A stretch of DNA of 56,318 nucleotides from Chitinophaga pinensis (GTDB lineage: Bacteria > Bacteroidota > Bacteroidia > NS11-12g > UBA9320): assembly GCA_945897885.1 (NCBI GenBank), contig CAMDGU010000014.1, forward strand, positions 1 through 56,318. The letters are read 5' to 3'. Each line of letters opens with the position of its first letter. Positions within the stretch are counted from its first letter, which is position 1. The notes under the pieces are model-generated. The model saw nothing but the letters and a program-made list of their open reading frames with translations. It was not told the DNA's origin and ran no database searches. The translations under genes and the position numbers were made by a program. This document shows positions 43,334 through 53,158 of this stretch, in pieces.

Positions 43334-45367
43334 ATGATTAAAAATTACACACTCATTTTAACAACAGTAACATTGGGACTAACCATTAATAGTTGCAAGC
43401 AAGACACTAAGGAAGGTAATGCCGGAATTAAGACCGAGTATATGGATACTGCGGTGGCACCAGGAGATGATTTTAATGAATATGCCAATGGTGTTTGGCT
43501 TAATAAAAATCCTGTGCCTGCTACCGAAAGCCTTTGGGGAAGTTTTAATGAAATAGAAGATCGCAATCAGGAGCGGTTGCGTTCTATTGTAAATGAAGTT
43601 TCATCTGATAAAGGTGCTGCAAAAGGAACCGACCGCCAATTGGTAGGAACTTTTTACCGTATAGCCCTAGATAGCACAAAGGTTGATAAAGATGGAATGG
43701 CCCCAATAAAGCCATTACAAGCTGAAATTAATGCCGTAAAAACAACGGATGATTTAATAAAACTCTTAGCACGATTTCATAAAAAGGGAATTCCCGGGGG
43801 ATTTAGCTTTTATGTGTATTCTGATCTGAAAGATAGTAAAAAAAATACTCAATATATAAGTCAGGGTGGTTTTAACTTACCTGATAAAGATTATTATTTT
43901 CAAGCCAAGCACGATAGCATACGAATAAAATATAAGCAACATATAAAAACCATGATGGATATGGTTACGGCAGCCAATCCTGATGTGAAAGTAAATTCTG
44001 AAGCCCCTTATAACATTGAGTTAAAATTGGCTTCAAAAGCTATGAACTCGGTTGAAAAGAGAGATATTCCGGCTCAGTATAACCCTATGAAATATGAGGA
44101 TTTTAAAAAGAAATATTCAAACATTAACTGGGATTTATACTTTAGTGAATTGGGCGCAAAAGCATTTACGGATGTGGTTATAGAACAATTAAATTTTGCT
44201 GCCGAATTAAATTCATTGATAAAATCGGTAAGTATTGAAGATTGGAAATCCTATATGCAATGGCAATTGGTTAATGCTAATGCCGCTTATTTAAGCAGCA
44301 ATTTTGATAAACAGGATTTTAATTTTTTTGAAACCGTATTGCGCGGAACTAAGCAAATGAAACCGCGCTGGAAACGTGCTTTAGATAAAACAGACGGATG
44401 TCTTGGCGAGCCTTTAGGAAAATTATTTGTTGAAAAATATTTTACTGCCGAAGCGAAAGCGAAAGTTAATACCTTGGTAGATAATTTAACCTTAGCATAT
44501 CGCGAAAGAATAAAGACTTTGGTATGGATGAGTGAGCCTACAAAAAAACAAGCCTTAACAAAACTGGATAAAATTATTCGTAAATTAGGATATCCTGATA
44601 AGTGGAAAGATCATAGCAAATTGGAAATAAATGATGACTCCTATTGCATGAATGTATTAAGAAGCAACGAGTTTGGATTTAACCAAATGCTTGATAAAAT
44701 TGGCAAACCGGTAGACAGAGCTGAATGGGGAATGAGTACCCCAACGGTAAATGCATATTATAATCCTTCAATTAATGAAATCGTATTCCCGGCAGGAATT
44801 ATGCAGCCGCCATTTTTTGATGCAAATGCTGATGATGCAGCCAATTATGGAGGAATAGGCGCTATTATAGGCCATGAATTAACCCATGGATTTGATGATC
44901 AGGGAAGCCAGTTTGACGGAGATGGGAATATGAACGACTGGTGGACAGAAGAAGATAAAAAACAATTCAAAGCCAGAACGGGTTTGTTGGTAAAACAATA
45001 TAGCGGATACGTGGCCATTGATACCTTAAAAGTAAATGGAGAACTAACCCTTGGAGAAAACATAGCCGATCTTGGGGGATTAACTATGGCATACTATGCT
45101 TACAAAAAATCTTTGAATGGAAAACCATCTCCTGTAATAAGTGGATTGACCGGCGAACAGCGTTTATTTGTATCATGGGCACAAGGCTGGAAAAACAATA
45201 TTAAACCAGAAGCACTTAAAACCCGCTTAGCCACCGACCCTCACTCTCCTGCCAAATTTAGAGTTTTAGGTCCGATGAGTAATATGAAGGAGTTTTATGA
45301 TGCCTTTAATGTGCAGGAGGAGAATAAAATGTATATGCCTGTTTCTCTTAGAAGTATTATTTGGTAA
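43334..45367 (+). CDS. M13-family metallopeptidase, lipoprotein
   Basis: The 677-residue protein is a neprilysin/PepO-type endopeptidase: zinc motif IIGHELTHGFDDQGSQFD (two His) about residue 513, and ENIADLGGL with the third ligand Glu about 575, plus NAYYNPSINEIVFPAGI upstream. The N-terminus is a lipoprotein signal (LGLTINSCKQDT, Cys21), so it is anchored in the envelope, probably the outer membrane. It cleaves small peptides in other bacteria. It is divergent from the small membrane protein and has a -7 box within an inverted repeat. C-terminal GPMSNMKEFYDAFNV is as in the family. Confidence 0.93.
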   Translation: MIKNYTLILTTVTLGLTINSCKQDTKEGNAGIKTEYMDTAVAPGDDFNEYANGVWLNKNPVPATESLWGSFNEIEDRNQERLRSIVNEVSSDKGAAKGTDRQLVGTFYRIALDSTKVDKDGMAPIKPLQAEINAVKTTDDLIKLLARFHKKGIPGGFSFYVYSDLKDSKKNTQYISQGGFNLPDKDYYFQAKHDSIRIKYKQHIKTMMDMVTAANPDVKVNSEAPYNIELKLASKAMNSVEKRDIPAQYNPMKYEDFKKKYSNINWDLYFSELGAKAFTDVVIEQLNFAAELNSLIKSVSIEDWKSYMQWQLVNANAAYLSSNFDKQDFNFFETVLRGTKQMKPRWKRALDKTDGCLGEPLGKLFVEKYFTAEAKAKVNTLVDNLTLAYRERIKTLVWMSEPTKKQALTKLDKIIRKLGYPDKWKDHSKLEINDDSYCMNVLRSNEFGFNQMLDKIGKPVDRAEWGMSTPTVNAYYNPSINEIVFPAGIMQPPFFDANADDAANYGGIGAIIGHELTHGFDDQGSQFDGDGNMNDWWTEEDKKQFKARTGLLVKQYSGYVAIDTLKVNGELTLGENIADLGGLTMAYYAYKKSLNGKPSPVISGLTGEQRLFVSWAQGWKNNIKPEALKTRLATDPHSPAKFRVLGPMSNMKEFYDAFNVQEENKMYMPVSLRSIIW

Positions 45368-45415
45368 ATTGGTTAAAATAAAAATTTCATTATGATGTAA
45401 CGTTTTTATTCGTGA

Positions 45416-45447
45416 TTTTGTCTAAGAATTAAATAACATTAAATTTG
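45416..45447 (+). promoter_or_regulatory. Strong Bacteroidota promoter for second PKD gene
   Basis: TTTTG (45416-45420), a 19-base spacer and TAAATTTG (45440-45447) fit the TTTG / TAnnTTTG consensus at its usual spacing. The leader to the ATG is about 16 bases. Confidence 0.7.
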
Positions 45448-45468
45448 AACTTTATAAATATTAAAAAA

Positions 45469-47598
45469 ATGAAAAAACTAGCCTCTGTTTTTATTGTTTT
45501 GTTCACTTTAACGTCATCGTTATTCGGTCAAACAAAGCCTACTTATTGTGACAGTATTAAATCTGAAATATATGTTCAGATTTCTGGAACAAAAGTTTAT
45601 TTAGGTGTAAAATCTACAGGAACCGTAGCTTCTCAAGAATGGGTTTTTAACGATGGTACGGCCAATTCTAAAGATGCTACTCCAACTCATGATTATGGCA
45701 AACCCGGAACCTATACACCATGTGTCTATGTGATTATTAAAAACCCTCGTGATCCGAATAAACCATGTACAACTAAAGTTTGTAAGACTATTACTATTGA
45801 AGATCCTTGCGTTAATTTTAATCCAGCAGCAAATATTACTTTGGGTAGTGATGGAACTACGGCAGTTTTTGAAGCATCAGTTAGTAATAGTACATCTAAT
45901 ACATATACCTACTCTTGGAATTTTGGTGACAGTACAAGAGGAACTGATCGAGTAGGTAAACATACCTATAAACCTGGTACCTACAAACCTTGTGTAACTA
46001 TTACTAGTTCAAATCCAAAATGTACAAAAACACTCTGCTTTGAGATTATAGTTAAAGAAAATGATCCATGCGCTAATTTTAACCCTTCAGCTGATATCAC
46101 AATTGATTCTAATGGATTGGCCTCATACAAATCAACTTCAGGTGCAGGTTTAACTTATTCCTGGAGTTTTGGAGATGGAACATCATCCTCAACCAACGAC
46201 GGGACACATCAATACAAACCAGGAACCTACAAGCCTTGTGTTACAATTACTTACACCAGCGGTACAACAAAGTGCAGCAAAACACTTTGTAAAGAAATAA
46301 CCTACAAAGTACAACAAGACCCTTGTCGTGATTTTAATCCAACATTTAGTTACAAAATTGGAGATAATGGTTTAGTTTATTTTTCAGGATCAAATACAAG
46401 TTCAACTTATACATACACTTGGAGCTATGGAGATGGTAGTTCAGGAACAGGTTTACAAAATACTCATACGTTTAAACCTGGAACTTATAAAGTTTGTGTA
46501 ACTATATATGATTCTAAAACAGGTTGTAAAAAAACGGTTTGTCAGGAAATAACAATTTCCGGCACAAATACAGATCCTTGCAAAGATTTTAATCCAACAT
46601 TTAACTATAAAATTGATGGTAATGTTGTGGCATTTGAAGGTCAAGGAACATCATATACATATAAATGGTCATTTGGAGGTGCAAATTACAGCACAGATAG
46701 AGTTGTTAAATTTGACTTCAAAAAACCTGGTACCTATAAAGTTTGTGTTGTAATCACTGATCCCAAAACAAAGTGTTCTAAGACAGTTTGTAAGGAAATA
46801 GTTATTAAAGCAAAGGAAACAGAAGATCCTTGTAAAAACTTTAATCCAACAGTTAGTTTCCAAACAGATGGTTTAAAAGTGAAATTGAATGTTGAAGGAG
46901 GAAAAGGTTCCACAATGTTATGGAATTTTGGAGATGGAACTAAAGGTTCTACTGACAAAACAGTAACTCACACATACACAAAGGCAGGTAAGTATACTAT
47001 TTGTGTAACAGTATATGATGCTAAACGTAAGTGCAAAAAAACAATTTGTTTTACAATAGGAGTTGAAGGTAAAACTCAAGATCCATGTGCAGATTTTAAA
47101 CCTGATTTTAGTATAACAATAAACGGACTAAAAGTAGTGGTTGCAGGTAGCAATTCAATATCTGGAAGTGTAGAATATAGCTGGAGTTGGGGAGATAAAC
47201 TAGGTGATAAAGGTCAGAAAGCAGACCATACTTATAAAGTAGCAGGTAAATATACTTTGTGTATGACAGCTTATGATCCTAAAACAAAATGTACCAAAAC
47301 TGTATGTAAAACAATTGAAGTAGGTGCACAGAGAATGATCGAGCAAGGTAATAAAGATAAGGAAACTCTAATGGTTTATCCTAATCCGGCCACAACAGTA
47401 ATTTCAGTTGTAACATTATCTGATAGCCCTGCTAAAATATCTGTTAAGGATGTTTATGGTGTTGAAGTAATAAGATATGATGCAACCCCTAATGAAAATA
47501 AATCCATTGATATGCTCATAAATGAACTACCAAAAGGTACTTATTATATAAATGTAGAGCAAGATGGTAAGATTGAAGCAACTAAGTTTGTGAAGTAA
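45469..47598 (+). CDS. PKD-repeat protein with T9SS sorting domain
   Basis: The 709-residue protein has a signal peptide (FIVLFTLTSSLFGQ), seven PKD-like repeats of about 85 residues with cores such as YSWNFGDS, YSWSFGDG, MLWNFGDG, and a C-terminal T9SS type A domain (LMVYPNPATTVISVV ... GTYYINVEQDGK). Six of the repeats open with a DPC motif followed by F-x-P, and most carry C-V-T/V and C-x-K-T-x-C, about four Cys per repeat, much more than usual PKD. It is expected to be exported by T9SS and surface bound. The ATG at 45469 is preferred over 45445 because it starts at the signal peptide. A good promoter and terminator bracket it as a single gene. Confidence 0.9.
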   Translation: MKKLASVFIVLFTLTSSLFGQTKPTYCDSIKSEIYVQISGTKVYLGVKSTGTVASQEWVFNDGTANSKDATPTHDYGKPGTYTPCVYVIIKNPRDPNKPCTTKVCKTITIEDPCVNFNPAANITLGSDGTTAVFEASVSNSTSNTYTYSWNFGDSTRGTDRVGKHTYKPGTYKPCVTITSSNPKCTKTLCFEIIVKENDPCANFNPSADITIDSNGLASYKSTSGAGLTYSWSFGDGTSSSTNDGTHQYKPGTYKPCVTITYTSGTTKCSKTLCKEITYKVQQDPCRDFNPTFSYKIGDNGLVYFSGSNTSSTYTYTWSYGDGSSGTGLQNTHTFKPGTYKVCVTIYDSKTGCKKTVCQEITISGTNTDPCKDFNPTFNYKIDGNVVAFEGQGTSYTYKWSFGGANYSTDRVVKFDFKKPGTYKVCVVITDPKTKCSKTVCKEIVIKAKETEDPCKNFNPTVSFQTDGLKVKLNVEGGKGSTMLWNFGDGTKGSTDKTVTHTYTKAGKYTICVTVYDAKRKCKKTICFTIGVEGKTQDPCADFKPDFSITINGLKVVVAGSNSISGSVEYSWSWGDKLGDKGQKADHTYKVAGKYTLCMTAYDPKTKCTKTVCKTIEVGAQRMIEQGNKDKETLMVYPNPATTVISVVTLSDSPAKISVKDVYGVEVIRYDATPNENKSIDMLINELPKGTYYINVEQDGKIEATKFVK

Positions 47599-47618
47599 TA
47601 CAATAAAATAATGCATTT

Positions 47619-47652
47619 AAAAAAGCGAAACTCACAAGGTTTCGCTTTTTTG
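47619..47652 (+). terminator. Terminator of second PKD gene
   Basis: AAAAGCGAAAC (47621-47631) pairs perfectly with GTTTCGCTTTT (47639-47649) around a 7-base loop, with a U-run after it. Confidence 0.9.
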
Positions 47653-47716
47653 TTTTTCAAAAAAATAAATCAAATAAAAATTAGGAAATATTGTGGCAAT
47701 TGAAAATTAATAATAT

Positions 47717-47724
47717 TAATTTCG
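47717..47724 (+). promoter_or_regulatory. Promoter -7 box for tRNA-Gln operon
   Basis: TAATTTCG is one base from TAnnTTTG. A TTG 23 bases upstream may be the -33 element. It ends ten bases before the tRNA. Confidence 0.4.
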
Positions 47725-47733
47725 CAGCCTTAT

Positions 47734-47806
47734 TGTCCGATGGTGTAACTGGCAACACGTCTGGTTTTGGTCCAGAAGAGTCTAGGTTCGAGCCCTAGTC
47801 GGACAA
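47734..47806 (+). tRNA. tRNA-Gln(UUG)
   Basis: A full cloverleaf of 73 bases: acceptor TGTCCGA with TCGGACA (perfect 7 bp), D-arm GTGT/ACAC, anticodon stem TCTGG/CCAGA with loop TTTTGGT (anticodon TTG), T-arm CTAGG/CCTAG with TTCGAGC, discriminator A. The CCA end is not encoded. The gene lies 53 bases before prs. Confidence 0.97.
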
Positions 47807-47859
47807 CTTAGTAATAAGTTTATGATAGTCGAACACCAGGGAGACGAAAGTAAAACAAT

Positions 47860-48831
47860 ATGGAAACTGTATCTAACAACGTAAAATTATTTACATGCCG
47901 TGGTTCACGGTATTTATCTGAAAAAATTGCTGAAGATTTTGGTCAACCTCTAGGTGATGCTTCATGTGCATTATTTAGTGATGGTGAGTTCCAAACAAGT
48001 ATTAATGAATCAGTAAGAGGTGCAGATTTATTTATTATTCAATCTACCAATCCTCCCCAGGATAATTTGATGGAGCTTTGTCTGATGATTGATGCGGCTA
48101 AAAGAGCTTCTGCTCATAAAGTAATAGCCGTAATTCCATATTATGGTTTAGCTCGTCAGGATAGAAAAGATAAACCCAGAGTACCTATTGCAGCCAAAAT
48201 GGTAGCGGACATTCTTACTGCTGTAGGTGCTGATAGAGTAATGACTATGGATTTACATGCTCCTCAAATTCAAGGATTTTTTAATATACCTGTTGATCAT
48301 TTAGATGCTTCTGTAATCTTTATTCCCTATATCCAAAGCCTAAAATTACCAAATCTAAAGTTAGCAGCTCCTGATGTTGGAGCATCTAAGAGGGTTAGAT
48401 TTTTTGCTCAGGCAATGAATGTGGAAATGGTTATTTGTGATAAGGAAAGAAAAATTGCCAATGAGGTGGCTTCAATGACAGTTATTGGTGACGTTAATGG
48501 TTATGACGTTGTTTTAATTGATGATTTATGCGACACTGCTAATACACTATGCAAAGCTGCACAGCTTTTAAAGGAAAAAGGAGCCAGGTCTGTAAGAGCT
48601 GTTTGTACACATCCTGTATTATCAGGTAAAGCCTATGAAAATATTGAAAATTCGCAGCTTGACGAGTTGGTTGTAACAGATACATTACCTATAAAACATA
48701 CAAGTAATAAAATAAAGGTTTTAAGTTCCTCAAAATTATTTGCAAATGCTATTCGTAATGTGATTGATCATAATTCAATCAGTTCGTTGTTTAGCATAGA
48801 AAAAGCGTTCCAACAAAAATTAAATGTATAA
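47860..48831 (+). CDS. prs: Ribose-phosphate pyrophosphokinase
   Basis: The 323-residue enzyme makes PRPP from ribose 5-phosphate and ATP. The N-terminal domain has PYYGLARQDRKDKPRVPIAAK and the Mg-ATP site with DLHAPQIQGFF; the PRPP loop is VVLIDDLCDTANTL, where most family members have DD-x-x-DTGGT, so the loop reads CDTANT. The start at 47860 is ATG. It comes 53 bases after tRNA-Gln with no other promoter visible between, and rplY starts seven bases after its stop, giving a tRNA-prs-rplY transcript. Confidence 0.93.
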   Translation: METVSNNVKLFTCRGSRYLSEKIAEDFGQPLGDASCALFSDGEFQTSINESVRGADLFIIQSTNPPQDNLMELCLMIDAAKRASAHKVIAVIPYYGLARQDRKDKPRVPIAAKMVADILTAVGADRVMTMDLHAPQIQGFFNIPVDHLDASVIFIPYIQSLKLPNLKLAAPDVGASKRVRFFAQAMNVEMVICDKERKIANEVASMTVIGDVNGYDVVLIDDLCDTANTLCKAAQLLKEKGARSVRAVCTHPVLSGKAYENIENSQLDELVVTDTLPIKHTSNKIKVLSSSKLFANAIRNVIDHNSISSLFSIEKAFQQKLNV

Positions 48832-48838
48832 AAAATAA

Positions 48839-49420
48839 ATGAAGACAATTGTTCTAAAAGGAGATGCCAGAAAAGATACTGGTAAAAAAGCAACAAAAGC
48901 GTTGCGTAGCGAAGGAAAAGTTCCTTGCGTTGTTTACGGCAAAAGTGGCAATAGTCATTTTGGGGTTTACGAATATGATTTCAAAAATTTGGTTTACACA
49001 CCAAATACCTACCTTGTTCAATTAAATCTTGAATCAGGAAAAAAATTGGCAAAATTACAGGATATTCAATTCCATCCTGTATCTGAAGCTATTATCCATG
49101 CTGATTTTATGGAAGTTGATTTAGGCATTCCATTAACAATTAGTATTCCTGTAAATGTTGTAGGAAATGCACCAGGTGTAAGAGCGGGTGGAAGACTTAT
49201 GATTAAAATTAAAAAATTGGTTGTAAAAGGAATGGTAAAAGATATTCCTGATTCAATTGAAATAAACGTTGATAAACTTGAAATTGGACAAAATATCAGA
49301 GTAGGAGACATTAAACTTAATGGTCTTGAATTACTAGATACCAAAGCCAATTCAGTAGTTTCTGTAACAGCCACTCGTGCTAGTATTAGTGCAGCAACAG
49401 AAGAAGCTAAGAAAAAATAA
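48839..49420 (+). CDS. rplY: 50S ribosomal protein L25 (CTC form)
   Basis: The 193-residue protein has the L25 5S-rRNA-binding domain (ALRSEGKVPCVVYGK near residue 21) and the CTC/TL5 C-terminal beta domain (about 95-175; IRVGDIKLNG), with a Lys/Ala-rich tail. It binds 5S rRNA in the large subunit. It is the longer, two-domain form found in Bacteroidota. It is cotranscribed with prs and followed by a terminator. Confidence 0.93.
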   Translation: MKTIVLKGDARKDTGKKATKALRSEGKVPCVVYGKSGNSHFGVYEYDFKNLVYTPNTYLVQLNLESGKKLAKLQDIQFHPVSEAIIHADFMEVDLGIPLTISIPVNVVGNAPGVRAGGRLMIKIKKLVVKGMVKDIPDSIEINVDKLEIGQNIRVGDIKLNGLELLDTKANSVVSVTATRASISAATEEAKKK

Positions 49421-49439
49421 TTTTAGTTAAACTTACTTT

Positions 49440-49472
49440 AAAAAGAGGAGGCCAAAAGCTTCCTCTTTTTTT
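49440..49472 (+). terminator. Terminator after rplY
   Basis: AAAAAGAGGA (49440-49449) pairs with TCCTCTTTTT (49461-49470) and is followed by further U residues. Confidence 0.88.
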
Positions 49473-49763
49473 ATCTTATTTTTTTAAAAAAATAAGGACA
49501 GCCAAATTATAAGGTATAATTTTCTTTATCAGCTTTATTTATAAAAACATGTTGAGCTAAATTACTTTATTAGTTAAAATTATTATAAATTAAAAAAGGG
49601 GTATTTCTGTGTATTTATAAAAATGGAAGTTGTTAACTTAAAATCTGAGATTATGTAAACTTGTTTTAACTTGGTAACCGAATTTTAATCCAAGTATCAT
49701 TAAACATGGTTATTTTATGCATAAGCTTTTGTTTAAATTTGCGCAAAATATTCAATACCATTT
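49473..49763. other. AT-rich gap upstream of aconitase
   Basis: I see no gene in this stretch. It holds a promoter -7 box TAAATTTG (49734-49741), overlapped by the palindrome TTTGCGCAAA (49738-49747), and an ACTTGG / CCAAGT pair of arms near 49672 and 49691. No -33 match is clear. Confidence 0.5.
49734..49741 (+). promoter_or_regulatory. Promoter -7 box for aconitase
   Basis: TAAATTTG is an exact match to TAnnTTTG, 22 bases before the ATG. The 10-bp palindrome TTTGCGCAAA covers its end and the likely start site and might be a repressor site. Confidence 0.55.
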
Positions 49764-52025
49764 ATGTTTGATTTAGAAATGATAAAAGCGGTGTATTCCC
49801 GCTTCCCAGAGCGCATAGCCGCTGCCAAAAAATTAATTAATAAACCTTTAACTTTAACTGAGAAAATTTTGTACACCCACTTGTGGGAAGGTTCTGCAAG
49901 TTCGGTTTATGAACGAGGTAAAAGTTATGTTGATTTTGCTCCTGATAGAGTAGCCATGCAAGATGCAACGGCACAAATGGCATTATTACAATTTATGCAG
50001 GCTGGGCGACCAACAGTTGCTGTGCCTTCAACCGTTCATTGTGATCATTTAATTTTGGCTAAAGATGGTGCAAAAGAGGATTTAGCTACCTCAAAGGAAG
50101 TGAATAAAGAGGTTTTTGATTTTTTGGCATCTGTATCAGATAAATACGGTATTGGATTTTGGAAACCGGGAGCTGGAATTATTCACCAGGTGGTTTTAGA
50201 GAACTATGCTTTTCCTGGAGGAGTAATGATAGGAACGGATAGCCATACTGTAAATGCAGGAGGATTGGGAATGGTGGCAATAGGAGTTGGTGGGGCTGAT
50301 GCATGTGATGTAATGGCAGGATTACCTTGGGAACTAAAATTTCCAAAACTTATAGGGGTTAAACTTACTGGAAAATTAAGTGGTTGGACTTCATCAAAGG
50401 ATGTAATATTAAAAGTAGCTGGTATTCTTACTGTAAAAGGTGGAACTGGAGCTATCGTTGAGTATTTTGGAGATGGAGCAAAAAGTTTATCCTGCACAGG
50501 AAAAGGAACAATTTGTAATATGGGAGCTGAGATTGGTGCCACAACTTCAGTTTTTGGATATGATGAAAAAATGTCGGAATATTTAAAAGGTACAGGCAGG
50601 GCTGAATTAGCCTCAGCCGCTGATGCCATAGCCGAACATTTAACAGGCGATTCAGAAGTTTATGCCAACCCAGAACTTTATTTTGATCAAGTAATTGAAA
50701 TTAACCTATCAGAATTAGAGCCTCATGTTAACGGGCCATTTACACCTGACATGGCTTGGCCTATTTCGCAGTTTGCACAAGCTGTAAAAGATAATAACTG
50801 GCCGGCCGAATTGGAAGTGGGGTTAATTGGCTCATGCACCAATTCATCTTACGAAGATATTACCAGAGCAGCTTCAGTTGCAAAGCAAGCTACTGATAAT
50901 GGTATAAAAGCCAAATCGGAATATACAATTACTCCTGGTTCTGAGCAAGTAAGATATACGGTAGAAAGAGATGGATACCTAGAAACTTTTGAAAAAATGG
51001 GTGGTGTGGTATTAGCTAATGCTTGTGGTCCTTGCATTGGTCAATGGGCAAGACATTCCAACGACCCAACCCGCAAAAATTCAATCATAACATCATTTAA
51101 TAGAAATTTTGCGAAGCGTAATGATGGTAATCCAAACACACATGCTTTTGTTGCTTCACCTGAAATTGTAACAGCATTAGCTATAGCCGGAGATTTAACG
51201 TTTAATCCGTTAACTGATTATTTAGTGAATGAGAAGGGTGAAAAAATAAAACTTAATGAACCATTGGGTATTGAAATGCCAATTAAAGGATTTGCGGTAG
51301 AGGATGCTGGATATCAGGCACCTGCTGAAGATGGAAGCAAAGTGGTTATTAAAGTTGCTCCTGATAGTAACCGTTTACAACTCCTTGACCCATTTAAGGC
51401 ATGGGAAGGAACAGATTTAAAAGGTTTAAAATTATTAATAAAAGCAAAAGGGAAATGTACTACTGACCATATTAGTATGGCCGGTCCTTGGTTAAAATTC
51501 AGAGGGCATTTAGATAATATTAGTAATAACATGTTAATTGGAGCTTTAAACTATTTTAACGAAAAGACAAACCTTGTAAAAAATCAATTGACGGGAGAAT
51601 ATGGTGAAGTTCCTGCTGTGCAAAGAGCTTACAAGGCTGCGGGAATTGGAACGATCGTAGTTGGAGATGAAAATTATGGTGAAGGTAGTAGCCGTGAACA
51701 TGCTGCTATGGAACCTCGTCATTTAGGAGTAAGAATTGTTTTAACAAAATCATTTGCACGTATTCATGAAACCAATCTTAAAAAACAAGGAATGTTAGCT
51801 TTAACTTTTGCTAATAAAGAGGATTATGATTTAATACACGAAGATGATACTATGACTTTGTTAGGATTGATAACTTTTGCTCCAAACAAACCTTTGCGTT
51901 TGGTATTGAATCATAAAAATGGCACTACAGATACCATCAATTGTAATCATACATATAATGAGCAGCAAATAGAATGGTTTAAGGCAGGTGGGGCACTAAA
52001 CATAATAAGAGCTCAAGTCAATTAA
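49764..52025 (+). CDS. acnA: Aconitate hydratase
   Basis: The 753-residue protein resembles the mitochondrial-type aconitase: [20 protein letters not shown] at the N-terminus, TVHCDHL, the three Fe-S Cys in [10 protein letters not shown] and [13 protein letters not shown], and the C-terminal swivel [17 protein letters not shown] with the active-site Ser/Arg. It interconverts citrate and isocitrate in the TCA cycle. The gene name acnA is a convenience; the family is the mitochondrial-type one. It is monocistronic, 343 bases after rplY. Confidence 0.93.
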   Translation: MFDLEMIKAVYSRFPERIAAAKKLINKPLTLTEKILYTHLWEGSASSVYERGKSYVDFAPDRVAMQDATAQMALLQFMQAGRPTVAVPSTVHCDHLILAKDGAKEDLATSKEVNKEVFDFLASVSDKYGIGFWKPGAGIIHQVVLENYAFPGGVMIGTDSHTVNAGGLGMVAIGVGGADACDVMAGLPWELKFPKLIGVKLTGKLSGWTSSKDVILKVAGILTVKGGTGAIVEYFGDGAKSLSCTGKGTICNMGAEIGATTSVFGYDEKMSEYLKGTGRAELASAADAIAEHLTGDSEVYANPELYFDQVIEINLSELEPHVNGPFTPDMAWPISQFAQAVKDNNWPAELEVGLIGSCTNSSYEDITRAASVAKQATDNGIKAKSEYTITPGSEQVRYTVERDGYLETFEKMGGVVLANACGPCIGQWARHSNDPTRKNSIITSFNRNFAKRNDGNPNTHAFVASPEIVTALAIAGDLTFNPLTDYLVNEKGEKIKLNEPLGIEMPIKGFAVEDAGYQAPAEDGSKVVIKVAPDSNRLQLLDPFKAWEGTDLKGLKLLIKAKGKCTTDHISMAGPWLKFRGHLDNISNNMLIGALNYFNEKTNLVKNQLTGEYGEVPAVQRAYKAAGIGTIVVGDENYGEGSSREHAAMEPRHLGVRIVLTKSFARIHETNLKKQGMLALTFANKEDYDLIHEDDTMTLLGLITFAPNKPLRLVLNHKNGTTDTINCNHTYNEQQIEWFKAGGALNIIRAQVN

Positions 52026-52128
52026 TTAAATTGATTATCAAAAAATTTGTAGAGTAAGCTATACAATAAAATGGGGATTATGTAAGTTTATGCATTAATT
52101 GTGTAAATCGATAACCTACATTTTAACA

Positions 52129-52136
52129 TAACTTTG
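52129..52136 (+). promoter_or_regulatory. Promoter -7 box for coiled-coil protein gene
   Basis: TAACTTTG is an exact TAnnTTTG match ending 14 bases before the ATG at 52151. The -33 element is not clear. Confidence 0.5.
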
Positions 52137-52150
52137 AAAAAAAAATAATT

Positions 52151-53104
52151 ATGGATCACCAACAACAGATAGCCAAAGACAAGCGAACAAAAACCTACCT
52201 GATTATTATAATCGGTGTTTTATTTGTAATCAATTTTGCCTTATTATATAATCTAATAAGCAAAGATAAAATACTAGTAACTACCGAAAATAAGTTGGAA
52301 GATACAACAGCAGAGAAGCAGCAGCTTGATAAAATGCTAGACGAAACTGAAACTTTGTTATTGGAGTACAAGGGCAAAAACACGCAACTAGATAGTATTA
52401 TTGATGTTAAAAATGATGAGATAGCCATCAAGGTTGCCCAAATACGGAAGATGCTTTCTCAAGGTAACATCACCAAAGCACAACTAGAAGACGCTAAAAC
52501 TGAGATGTCAAAATTGAGAGCTAAAATTGCTTCAGCTACTCATATGATAGACTCTCTTTCAAAAGAGAATATGGATTTAAAAATAGCCAATTCAACATTA
52601 ACTGATGAAAATTCAACAGTAAAAGAAGAGGTAGAAACTCAAAAATCAATTAATTCATCCTTAACTGATCAAAACAAGAAGTTAGGTGAAAAAGTAAAGG
52701 TTGCTTCAAGACTAAAAGCAACAAACATTAAAACTGAAGGCATAATGATTAAGGGTTCTAAGGAAAAGGAAAAAAGTCGTTTAAGCAAAATTGATAGAGT
52801 TAAAGTTCAATTTAACATTGATAAAAATGAGATAGCTGATGCTGGTCAGAAATTGGTTTATCTAAGATTAATTGGCCCAAATGGTTCCACCGTAGCGAAT
52901 CAAAATGCTGGTTCTGGCACATTTGATGTTGCAGGAGAAAGTATACTATACACTTCAAAGGCTTCAGTTAATTTCAATAATATTGAAGGAAGCTTTGTAG
53001 TTATTTACTTTGATAAGATACCTGGAATGTCAACTGGAAATTATCGAGCTTTGCTTTATTGCGATGAATGGATGATTGGAGAAGGTAGCTTAAAATTGAA
53101 ATAG
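52151..53104 (+). CDS. Membrane-anchored coiled-coil protein, unknown function
   Basis: This 317-residue protein has one membrane helix (residues 16-36, IIIIGVLFVINFALLYNLI), a long coiled coil (about 45-190) rich in Asp, Glu, Lys and Leu, and a compact C-terminal domain (200-317) with beta-rich segments (VKVQFNIDKNEIADAG, GSFVVIYFDKIPGMS). I do not recognise the domain by name; it looks like the conserved Bacteroidota proteins of this shape with no known role. The N-terminus is cytoplasmic and the coil probably periplasmic, since positive residues precede the helix. It is convergent with purN and shares its terminator. Confidence 0.78.
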   Translation: MDHQQQIAKDKRTKTYLIIIIGVLFVINFALLYNLISKDKILVTTENKLEDTTAEKQQLDKMLDETETLLLEYKGKNTQLDSIIDVKNDEIAIKVAQIRKMLSQGNITKAQLEDAKTEMSKLRAKIASATHMIDSLSKENMDLKIANSTLTDENSTVKEEVETQKSINSSLTDQNKKLGEKVKVASRLKATNIKTEGIMIKGSKEKEKSRLSKIDRVKVQFNIDKNEIADAGQKLVYLRLIGPNGSTVANQNAGSGTFDVAGESILYTSKASVNFNNIEGSFVVIYFDKIPGMSTGNYRALLYCDEWMIGEGSLKLK

Positions 53105-53117
53105 AAACAGAAAATTA

Positions 53118-53158
53118 TATACTAAAAAAGGCCGCTTTTAGCGGCCTTTTTTAGTATA
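53118..53158. terminator. Two-way terminator overlapping the end of purN
   Basis: A perfect 19-bp stem (53118-53136 with 53140-53158) with a 3-base loop (53137-53139) has A-runs on one side and T-runs on the other, so it works for transcription from either direction. The last six codons and the stop of purN are part of the stem. Confidence 0.9.

Noticed and set aside
50204-50629. Reverse frame of 141 codons within aconitase
   Set aside because: It is a shadow of conserved aconitase codons; no promoter or domain supports it.
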